Below the pieces are notes generated by a model. The model did no database searches. It was given only the letters and a program-made list of their open reading frames with translations, and was not told where the DNA came from. DNA of 64,000 bases, from assembly GCA_040414485.1 (NCBI GenBank), contig JBEDUK010000053.1, forward strand, positions 1 through 64,000. Reading direction: 5' to 3'. Shown here in pieces: positions 33,994 through 41,004 of the stretch. The position numbers and the translations under genes were made by a program. The stretch's first letter is position 1. The number at the start of each line of letters is the position of its first letter. The DNA is from JBEDUK01 sp040414485. Its GTDB lineage: Bacteria > Actinomycetota > UBA4738.

Positions 33994-35388
33994 TCACGGT
34001 ACCGGCTTCGCCGCCGCCTGGGCGGCAAGCCAGGCCGGTAGGTGCGGGAACGGGTAGTCGATGCAGTCGCTTCGCAGCGGCAACGGGTCCGGTAATCGGG
34101 GGCTTCGCGTGAAGTCGAAGTCGTAGGACAGATCATTCGCCCGTTCGTCCCTGTTGGTCAGTCGTTGAGTGATGCCCCAGTTCTCATCGACGAAGCGCAG
34201 CACCGACGCGAACTCGCCCAGGCGGTGGTCGACATGGCCGGTGCGCGCGTACGGGCTGATCACCATCAACGGGACGCGGAACCCCATACCGAACGCGTCT
34301 ACTTTCGGCGGCTTGACGTGGTCGTAGAAGCCGCCCCATTCGTCCCAGGAGAGGAACACCGCGGTGGTCGGCCAGTCGGGGCCGAGCATCAGCGCGTCGA
34401 TGATCCGGGTGGACCAGTTCTCCCCGCGGCAGAGGCTGGCCCCGGCGTCGGGATGGTCCGAGACCTCGTAGGTGGGCGTGACCCACGACACGGCCGGAAG
34501 GTCCCCCTTGCGCGCGTCGGCCACGAACGTGTCGACCGGACGGATGTGCTGCTTCCACGCCGAGGTGTCGCGGATGTGACGCACGGCGCCGAACGCCGAC
34601 CAGATGTACCCGCTCTGGTCAGCCGTCGCGGCGTACGCCCGCCAGGAGATGCCCCGACGGGAGAGCAGGTCCCCTTCGGTCCGCATGTCGAAGCAGGGAG
34701 GGATCCGGACGTCGTCGTCGCCGTCGCCGTCGGTCACGGTCACGTGCTCTGAACGCGGCGCGTCGCACCCCCAGGACTTGGCGGCGCCGCCGACGGGAGC
34801 GACGTCGTCCGGGGTGTCGTGCACGCCGCCCGACTGGCCGGCGATGGTGTACAGGTGGTTCGGGAACGACGGTCCCATCGCCGAGGCGAAGAAGTTGTCG
34901 GAGAGCACGAAGTTCTTCGCCCAGTGCCAGTAGTTGGGGATCTGGTCGGGCCGCATCTGCGTGTATGCGTAGTGGCGGGCGATCGGCGTCTGGCCGAAGC
35001 CGTCCATACGGCCACCGTCATAGTCGGCGACGGCGTCCGCGTAGTGGTGCGGGAGCCGCGCCGGGATGCGCATGACGCCGTCGCGCAGCGGGACACGACG
35101 CCCGTTGTCAAGGCCGGTTCGCACGCCGTTCGCTCCAGGAAAGCGCCCGAACAGATTGTCGAAGCTGCGGTTCTCCTTGACGACGAACACGACGTGCTTG
35201 ATGGGCCACTTCGTGCTGAGCGGGACTGCATCGGTGCCCGGCGCCAGCCAAAACGCACCACCGGCGAGGACGACAAGGCACGCGCCGATCACGCCGGCGG
35301 CGCGGAAGAGAGACGAACGCGGAGCAGTGGGACGAGCCTCGATGGGCCCCGAGTATACTCCCGGCAGTTGGTTGGACCGGCCGGGCAC
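33994..35388 (-). CDS. Exported phosphoesterase (phospholipase C/acid phosphatase family), start uncertain
   Basis: Second phosphoesterase, similar along its length to the neighbour at 32676 (PIKHVVFVVKENRSFDNLFG, NFFASAMGPSFPN, WDEWGGFYDHV, GFRVPLMVISPYA). It has a signal-anchor or uncleaved signal (SSLFRAAGVIGACLVVLAGGAF) but no lipobox, so it is secreted or membrane-tethered. The start is a problem: GTG 35388 (used here) has its GGGAGGG site only 1-2 nt away and lies upstream of the likely -10 (35357-35352); GTG 35292 would remove the basic n-region; the position 8 bp after the -10 is an in-frame ATC at 35343. Insert DGDGDDD near mid-protein may bind calcium. Divergent from paralogue F. 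Confidence 0.83.
   Translation of the reverse strand: MPGRSNQLPGVYSGPIEARPTAPRSSLFRAAGVIGACLVVLAGGAFWLAPGTDAVPLSTKWPIKHVVFVVKENRSFDNLFGRFPGANGVRTGLDNGRRVPLRDGVMRIPARLPHHYADAVADYDGGRMDGFGQTPIARHYAYTQMRPDQIPNYWHWAKNFVLSDNFFASAMGPSFPNHLYTIAGQSGGVHDTPDDVAPVGGAAKSWGCDAPRSEHVTVTDGDGDDDVRIPPCFDMRTEGDLLSRRGISWRAYAATADQSGYIWSAFGAVRHIRDTSAWKQHIRPVDTFVADARKGDLPAVSWVTPTYEVSDHPDAGASLCRGENWSTRIIDALMLGPDWPTTAVFLSWDEWGGFYDHVKPPKVDAFGMGFRVPLMVISPYARTGHVDHRLGEFASVLRFVDENWGITQRLTNRDERANDLSYDFDFTRSPRLPDPLPLRSDCIDYPFPHLPAWLAAQAAAKPVP
35351..35360. promoter_or_regulatory. Self-complementary divergent -10, GAGTATACTC
   Basis: A perfect 10-bp palindrome giving TATACT on both strands, between the phosphoesterase (minus) and paralogue F (plus). 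On the minus strand it would start a near-leaderless transcript at about 35343; on the plus strand it would leave a leader of roughly 95 nt before the ATG at 35459. Confidence 0.5.
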
Positions 35389-35434
35389 CCCTCCCGGCCG
35401 CCCACGGGGAGGCGGCCGCGAGTCTGCGGTCGCC
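35378..35434 (+). other. Two hairpins in the 5' leader of paralogue F
   Basis: CGGCCGGG (35378-35385) pairs with CCCGGCCG (35393-35400); GGCGGCCGC (35411-35419) pairs with GCGGTCGCC (35426-35434) with one G-U. The segment 35398-35415 could also pair CCGCC with GGCGG, giving a competing fold. The GGAAAGGG ribosome site follows at 35442-35449. A structured leader, possibly regulatory; no known riboswitch class recognised. Confidence 0.35.
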
Positions 35435-35458
35435 CACGGCCGGAAAGGGATGCCAGGG

Positions 35459-37567
35459 ATGCGGACCAGCGAGGCCGCCCCCGCGCGAACCTCCCGCGGA
35501 GCGATCACGAGCCGCCGGCGCGAGGTCGTCTTCGACGTCGCGATCGTGGTCGCGTTCGGATTGCTGCTGCTGGGACTGGCCTGGCCGTTCCTGAAGGACA
35601 CCACCCGGCTCGCGGTGACCAAGGACCCCGCCTGGTACACCTGGCGGGGGAAGCTGATCCTCGAAGCCAACCCCGCGCTGCTCCTGACCAAGCATGGACC
35701 GTTCGGCATGCTCTCCGGCGGGTACCGGATCACCACGCCGGTGTTCGGGGCGCTTCTGAACCGCGTGGCGGGGATCGCGCCCCAGCGGTTCACGATCCTG
35801 CAGATGATCCTGGCGCCGCTCATGGCGAGCGCCGCCCTGGGGGCGTTCGCCTACCGGAACAAGCGCCGGCCGTTCCTGTTCCTGATCACCATGCTCGCGG
35901 GTGTCGGTCTGTTCATGACCACGCCGTACCTCGGCTACCTCGACGACGTGACGTGCCTGTTCCTGCTGGCCACCATGCTTCCGTTCCTCGCGCCGGCAAG
36001 GACGTCGTGGGGCGCGCGATCGGCGGTGGCGCTGATCCTGTTCCTGGCCATGCTGACGCACCCGACCACCACGGGGATCTTCGCCCTGGTGCTGGTGGCG
36101 AGCGCCGTCTGGCGGCTGATCGCGTTCCGGTTCGACTGGCGGAAGGTGGCCGAGATGGACGGGCCGATGCTGGTCTCGGCGCTGGTCGGCCTGCTCGCCG
36201 GGGCGGTCTTCTGGAAGCTCGGGCTGTGGGGGGCGAAGGCGGGCTTCGGTGAGGCCGTGCTGGCGCAGCCGTACACGTCGGCGTTCTTCAAGGCGCGCCT
36301 CCAAAGTTGGCTCCAGAGCCTGCATCCGCTGGCCACCTACACGCTGGCCCTGCTGGCGGGGGCCTACATCGTGTCCACCTGGTGGCAGGACCGGCCGAAG
36401 CCCGCGGACTGGCACTCGCGGATCTCGCTGTTGTGGACGCTTCCCCTGATCGGGATCTTCGGGTTCCTGGCCGGCCGCTCGTATCCGTACTACCGGTTCA
36501 TCAACCCGACGCTGGCCCCGATGCTTCTCGTCGGCCTGGGCCTGTGGACGCTGGTGTGGGGCGCGCGGCGCGGCGCGAAGCGGCTCGGATGGAACCGCGA
36601 GATCTTCGCCGTCGGCGCCATGGTCATCGCCCTGCTGATCGCCGGGTTCTGGTACCTGAAGCCCGGGTTCCAGACGTGGAACCGGCAGACGCCGTGGATC
36701 GACAATCCGACGCTGGTCGCCGTGACGGCCGCGAGGGCCTACGCGGACGCGCAGCCCGGGACGCCGGTCGTGTTCGTCGTCTCCCCCGACCCCGCAAGCG
36801 CAACGGCCTGGGGCGCGGCGAAGCAGGCCATGAACACCACGCTCGGAGGGCTGTCGGGCAACGAGATCGCGCGCACGTTCTTCTTCGTCGGGACCCCGCA
36901 GGACCTCATCGCGCACCGCCCCACCATCACCGGTCACGCCCTCTATGACCGGATCTCGCGCGGCTTCCTGAGCGATGCCCGGGCCGGGTTGAAGGGGTTC
37001 GACACGCCGCCGGTCGTGCTCCGCCTGGACGTGGACAACCAGTTCGCTCCCGCGTCCGCGCAGGGGTCGCTCCAAGCGTTGACGCCCGGCGTCTCCGTCG
37101 TCGTGGGCCAGGGTCTCGCGCCGTTCTCCACCGATGCTGCCGAAGCGGCGTCGAAGGCCGCCGCCGCGGAGGCCAGGAAGCTCCGCACGCATCCGGGCCT
37201 GTTCGACGACCTTGGGCATCTGCTGCGAAACGTCATCGGGCTGTTCCTTCTGCTGGTGCTGCCCGGCCTTCTCGCCGCGCGATGGTTCGACGTCCGCGGG
37301 CTCCCGGAGCGGTTGGCGCTCGTACCCGGGCTGTCGGTGGCGCTCGTCCTGGCGGCGGGTGTCGTGGTGATCGCGATCCACCGTGCCCCGGTGGGACCCG
37401 CGGACGGATGGGTCGCGATGGCGTTGGCCGTGGCCGCCGGGCTCGGGTTGCACCTGTTGGCCAGGGCGCGGCCACGGCTCGCCGCCGGAGCCAACCAGGC
37501 ATCGCGAGGAGTGGTCGTGGTTCCGGAGGCGAACGGCGACGGCCGCTCGGCCTCACGCAGCCGATAA
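35459..37567 (+). CDS. Large polytopic membrane protein, paralogue F
   Basis: 702-aa member of the local family, in its own transcription unit. Helix 1 (about 26-44), Asp56 in VTKDPAWYTWRGKL, helices to about 420, outer domain from about 434 (TPVVFVVSPD; FFFVGTPQDLIAHRPTITG) and C-terminal helices from about 589. I chose ATG 35459 because GGAAAGGG lies 9 nt upstream; ATG 35450 would have the site at zero spacing. Divergent from the tandem phosphoesterases across a palindromic -10. Function unassigned; same candidate GT-C-like reading as its paralogues. Confidence 0.76.
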   Translation: MRTSEAAPARTSRGAITSRRREVVFDVAIVVAFGLLLLGLAWPFLKDTTRLAVTKDPAWYTWRGKLILEANPALLLTKHGPFGMLSGGYRITTPVFGALLNRVAGIAPQRFTILQMILAPLMASAALGAFAYRNKRRPFLFLITMLAGVGLFMTTPYLGYLDDVTCLFLLATMLPFLAPARTSWGARSAVALILFLAMLTHPTTTGIFALVLVASAVWRLIAFRFDWRKVAEMDGPMLVSALVGLLAGAVFWKLGLWGAKAGFGEAVLAQPYTSAFFKARLQSWLQSLHPLATYTLALLAGAYIVSTWWQDRPKPADWHSRISLLWTLPLIGIFGFLAGRSYPYYRFINPTLAPMLLVGLGLWTLVWGARRGAKRLGWNREIFAVGAMVIALLIAGFWYLKPGFQTWNRQTPWIDNPTLVAVTAARAYADAQPGTPVVFVVSPDPASATAWGAAKQAMNTTLGGLSGNEIARTFFFVGTPQDLIAHRPTITGHALYDRISRGFLSDARAGLKGFDTPPVVLRLDVDNQFAPASAQGSLQALTPGVSVVVGQGLAPFSTDAAEAASKAAAAEARKLRTHPGLFDDLGHLLRNVIGLFLLLVLPGLLAARWFDVRGLPERLALVPGLSVALVLAAGVVVIAIHRAPVGPADGWVAMALAVAAGLGLHLLARARPRLAAGANQASRGVVVVPEANGDGRSASRSR

Positions 37568-37593
37568 GCGGCGCGGACCGGACCCGGTCTCGA

Positions 37594-38577
37594 TCAGGCC
37601 TGATCGGTCGGCGCCGCCGCGGCGGCGTGCTGCGCCTTCGGCTCGGGGACAGGCGCCGTCACCGCGATCGGCTCCGCTTCCTCATCTGCACTGAGGAGTA
37701 TCGGCGGGTCCGCCGTGGCATCCGGGATGGCTGCTTCGGCGGCGGCCTCCTCGGACTCGTGCCGCCGCACCTCCGGGTCCGCCTCCGCAGGTTGCGGCTC
37801 GAACGACGCCGGATCGGCCAGGTAGTCGCGGAAGGGCTTGAGCAGCTGCCCGATGTGCCAGCCGTCCGCGTATCGGTGGTCGATCGTCGCCGTGATCGGC
37901 AGGATCGGCCGGATCTCCACCGCTCCGCCGATCGCGACCGGCTTGTCGGCGATCTCTCCCACCAGCACCAGCAGACCCATCTTGTAGAAGCGCGCCAGGG
38001 GGGCGAACCCGAGCGGAAGGCCGAACATCCCGACGCTGGTGATCATCGCCGAGCCGAACGGCGCCTTCCGGACGCTGAACATCTTGAGGTCCCGGTTCCG
38101 GTCGCCCGCCACCCACGCCGAGAATCGCATGGACCACCGGAGCATGGGCACCGGCATGGCCTCCATCATCCTCTTCGTCCTGGCGAAGTCCGGATCGTCT
38201 CCCTGCTTCATCCGGGTGGCCCGATCGGCGAGCTCGGCGGCGACCTCGTAGATCGGCTTGTCGTTCGCGCGATCGATCTTCACGCCGGAGAGCGACCGGC
38301 CCCCCTCGACGGCGGTGATGAAGAACACGTCGACCGTGTCGCGCGGATACATCTTCCCGCCGCGGATCCGCATGTTGAAGTCGGGCACCTCGTGGAGCGC
38401 GTGGGCCACGGCCCGCCCCACGATGTGGGTGGGGGTGACCCGGTGACCCGCGGCACGGGCGCCGTCGATGAACGAGAGGATGTTCGTCGCGTCGACTTCC
38501 ATCGCGCCGTAGATCTGTGGATCGTTCGGCGGGCCCCAGAGCGAGCCCGCGATCCGTCGCCACCCCGTGAGCTTCAT
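37594..38577 (-). CDS. Lipoyl-less 2-oxoacid dehydrogenase E2-type acyltransferase
   Basis: 327-aa protein holding only the chloramphenicol-acetyltransferase-like catalytic core of E2 (about residues 1-235): MEVDATNILSFI, THIVGRAVAHAL, and the active-site TIDHRYADGWHIGQLL, with His and Asp in the expected spacing. There is no lipoyl or peripheral-subunit-binding domain. The C-terminal about 85 residues are an acidic, Ala/Pro-rich tail of low complexity. No E1 or E3 gene is near, so it is unlikely to be a normal complex subunit; it may be a stand-alone acyltransferase. GAAGGGA precedes the ATG at 38577. Confidence 0.82.
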   Translation of the reverse strand: MKLTGWRRIAGSLWGPPNDPQIYGAMEVDATNILSFIDGARAAGHRVTPTHIVGRAVAHALHEVPDFNMRIRGGKMYPRDTVDVFFITAVEGGRSLSGVKIDRANDKPIYEVAAELADRATRMKQGDDPDFARTKRMMEAMPVPMLRWSMRFSAWVAGDRNRDLKMFSVRKAPFGSAMITSVGMFGLPLGFAPLARFYKMGLLVLVGEIADKPVAIGGAVEIRPILPITATIDHRYADGWHIGQLLKPFRDYLADPASFEPQPAEADPEVRRHESEEAAAEAAIPDATADPPILLSADEEAEPIAVTAPVPEPKAQHAAAAAPTDQA

Positions 38578-38651
38578 CTCGCGCCGTCCCTTCGTCGAAG
38601 AGCGCTAGCGTGCCTCATCGCGGCGCGGTCTCACAACACCCGTCCCCCGGA

Positions 38652-39335
38652 TCACGTCGGGAGCGCGTTCAGCAGCTGCCGAACGGCGGCGGCCGGGTCG
38701 TCGGCCTCCGTCACGGCGCGCACGACCGCGATCCGCCGCGCGCCGGCGTCGGCGACCTTCCGCAGGTTCGCCGCGTCGATGCCGCCGATGGCGAACCACG
38801 GCCTCGTCACCTTTCCTGCTGCGCTGCGAACCAGATCAAGCCCGGTCCCGGGGCGCCCGGGCTTCGTCGGCGTGGCGAACACCGGCCCGGCGGTCAGGTA
38901 GTCCGCCTCGGGCGACGCCGAGGCGTGGTCCGCCGCTGAATGGCAGGACAGGCCGACGATCGCCTCGGGACCGAGCACGCCGCGCGCCCACTCGACCGGC
39001 AGGTCGTTCTGCCCCACGTGGACGCCGTCGGCGCCAAGGGCGAGCGCCACGTCCGGCCGGTCGTTCACCGTGAACAGCGCGCCGTGCCGGACCGCCGCCT
39101 CGCGTACCACCTCGCCCACGCGCAGGAGGTCGCCCGCTTCGGCGTCCTTCTCGCGCAATTGCACGATGTCCACGCCCGCGCCCAGGATCGCGTCGAGGAA
39201 GGGCCGCAGATCGCCGAGGGCCTGCCGCGCGCCGGTGACCACGTAGAGGCGACTGCGCGCCAGCCGCTCGCGCCGCCACGATCCCGTCCGGTCCGTGCCG
39301 TCCGCGAGGCCGTGGCCGTCGGTGTGGTCACCCAC
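38652..39335 (-). CDS. thiE: Thiamine-phosphate synthase
   Basis: About 227-aa TIM-barrel enzyme joining HMP-PP with thiazole phosphate to give thiamine phosphate. Motifs: VDIVQLREKD, TVNDRPDVALALGADGVHVGQNDLP, VGLSCHS, YLTAGPVFATPTKPG and FAIGGIDAANL. The GTG at 39335 overlaps the end of thiS (GTGGGTGA), so it is coupled; a TTG two codons upstream is an alternative. Last gene of the thiamin operon read from 43163. Confidence 0.92.
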   Translation of the reverse strand: MGDHTDGHGLADGTDRTGSWRRERLARSRLYVVTGARQALGDLRPFLDAILGAGVDIVQLREKDAEAGDLLRVGEVVREAAVRHGALFTVNDRPDVALALGADGVHVGQNDLPVEWARGVLGPEAIVGLSCHSAADHASASPEADYLTAGPVFATPTKPGRPGTGLDLVRSAAGKVTRPWFAIGGIDAANLRKVADAGARRIAVVRAVTEADDPAAAVRQLLNALPT

Positions 39336-39537
39336 CGGCAACCGCCCGAACCAGCTCGAGCCGGTCGCCGGTCTTGAGGATCAGCTCGCCGTACCGCTCA
39401 CGTTCCAGCGGCTCGCCGTTCGCCTCGACGATCACGAACGCGGGGTCCAGGCCACGCGCGCGAATGAACGCCTCGACCGTGGTGCCCGCTTCGACCGCGA
39501 AGGGGCGGCCGTTCGCGGTCACGTCGACTCCCTCCAT
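39328..39537 (-). CDS. thiS: Sulfur carrier protein ThiS
   Basis: 69-aa ubiquitin-like sulfur carrier whose C-terminal Gly-Gly is adenylated and thiocarboxylated to feed ThiG. Seen: ANGRPFAVEAGTTVEAF at the N-terminus, NGEPLERERYG mid-protein, GDRLELVRAVAGG at the very end with the required GG. The ATG at 39537 comes 5 nt after the stop of the upstream membrane gene (39543). The stop overlaps the thiE start by 8 nt. Confidence 0.9.
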   Translation of the reverse strand: MEGVDVTANGRPFAVEAGTTVEAFIRARGLDPAFVIVEANGEPLERERYGELILKTGDRLELVRAVAGG

Positions 39538-39542
39538 GCGGG

Positions 39543-40982
39543 TCACCAGTTCGTCCAGAACAACACCTGCGTCACCCCCGCCTGGGCCAGCCCGGCGCCG
39601 GCCTCCCACCGGAGGCGTTCGGCGGCCGGCGCGGCCGCGGCGGCCAGCAGTGGCACGAAGTACATCCAGAGGTGCTCCGTCTCACCCCGCAGCACCCCCG
39701 CGAGCGCCGACGCGATCATGGCCGCCCACAGCACGGTTTCCAGGCCCGCGCGGCGCGACCGCCAGGCTCTGGCCGTCTGCAGGACCAACAGGCTCGCCAG
39801 GCCCAGGCCGGCCGCGATCAGGAAGGCCGCCACATCCCCGCCGAACGTCCAGTAGGCGAACGACCGCAAACGCACGTCCTCCAGTTCCCGCTGGGTGCGC
39901 TCGGCCGTCGCCAACGACGCAGCCAGGTGGATCCCCGCGAAACGCTGGAGCAGCAGCAGCGCGACGACGAACGCGGCGAGCGCCACCGCCGCGCGCGCGA
40001 TGACGGCGCGCGCCCGGTTCCGACGAAGACCCATCAGGAACAGCCCGGCCGCCACGGGACCGAGCGCGAACAGCCCGTACGTGAGCGTGACGGCTCCGGC
40101 GCTCAGCGCCCCTCCCACGGCCGCCCAGACGGTCCGCCGCGGCGCCGCGGCCAGCGCGGCCATCGCCAAGGCGCCGACGGTCATGAACGCCGCGTCGAAC
40201 GCCGTCGCGGTGTACAGCAGCACGATCGGGCTCGAGGCGAACAGGATCGCGGCGACCCTTCCCGTTCGTTCGCCGTGAACCTCCCGGCCCAGGAGGTACG
40301 CGGGCACGACCGCCAGCGATCCGATGGCCACGATGAGCAGCGCGACCACGGCACCGTCGTCGTGCGCGACCCCGTCCAGCACCCACGCCAGCAGGACCGC
40401 GCCGGGCGGGTGTGTCAGCGCTCGAAGCGACAGGCGGCCGTGATCCGGGCGGGCGAGCCACGGGTACGCCTGGGCGATCCCCACCGGGCCGTAGAAGCGC
40501 ACGATCGGGACGTTCGCCAGGTAGTCGGTCGGACGGTCGATCGGGTCCGCCAGCACCGCCGCCACTCCCCCTGCAGCGCAGCACCCTGTGTACACCCGCG
40601 GCCGAAGGTCCTGCGCCGCGAGCGCGATCGAACCTGCGAACACGAACGCGATCAACGCGCCGAGAAAGACCCCCGTCCGAAGACGCATGAGCGATGGGAT
40701 CGCCAGAAGGAAGAATGCCGCGAGCGCGACCGGGACCGCGAGCGCCGGCGTGGCGAGCGGCACCCACCGCAGGAGCAGGGGTGGAAGCGTCGACGGGAAG
40801 TCGGCGTGCGCAGCAGGCAGCCAGTGCGAACCGGCGATAGCGGCGACCAGCAGCCCGACCGTCCCCACGCGGATCCAGGTATCGCCGTCCGCACGCACGC
40901 GGCGCCAACCGGCGAGCGCACGCGCGCGCGCGGCCGGACGAAGGGTGAGGGACCCGGTCGCGTCCGTCGCGTCGCTCGCCAT
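39543..40982 (-). CDS. GT39-like polytopic membrane protein inside the thiamin operon
   Basis: 479-aa protein with about 11-12 membrane helices. Features of PMT/GT39-type transferases: a large first outer loop with PTDYLANVPIVRFYGPVG and THPPGAVLLAWVLDG (HPPG motif), and a later YTATAFDAAFM stretch. The ATG at 40982 is 22 nt after the thiH stop; thiS follows 5 nt after its own stop, so it is locked into the thi transcript. No ribosome site is obvious. Whether it has anything to do with thiamin is unknown; a thiamin or precursor transporter is possible but the HPPG loop favours a glycosyltransferase. Confidence 0.75.
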   Translation of the reverse strand: MASDATDATGSLTLRPAARARALAGWRRVRADGDTWIRVGTVGLLVAAIAGSHWLPAAHADFPSTLPPLLLRWVPLATPALAVPVALAAFFLLAIPSLMRLRTGVFLGALIAFVFAGSIALAAQDLRPRVYTGCCAAGGVAAVLADPIDRPTDYLANVPIVRFYGPVGIAQAYPWLARPDHGRLSLRALTHPPGAVLLAWVLDGVAHDDGAVVALLIVAIGSLAVVPAYLLGREVHGERTGRVAAILFASSPIVLLYTATAFDAAFMTVGALAMAALAAAPRRTVWAAVGGALSAGAVTLTYGLFALGPVAAGLFLMGLRRNRARAVIARAAVALAAFVVALLLLQRFAGIHLAASLATAERTQRELEDVRLRSFAYWTFGGDVAAFLIAAGLGLASLLVLQTARAWRSRRAGLETVLWAAMIASALAGVLRGETEHLWMYFVPLLAAAAAPAAERLRWEAGAGLAQAGVTQVLFWTNW

Positions 40983-41004
40983 GCGATTCGACGGTTCTAC
41001 GGCG

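Noticed and set aside
19633..37567. Lipoteichoic acid or mycobacterial arabinan synthesis locus
   Set aside because: No Emb, ribitol or glycerol-phosphate polymerase genes; the polytopic proteins do not show Emb motifs.
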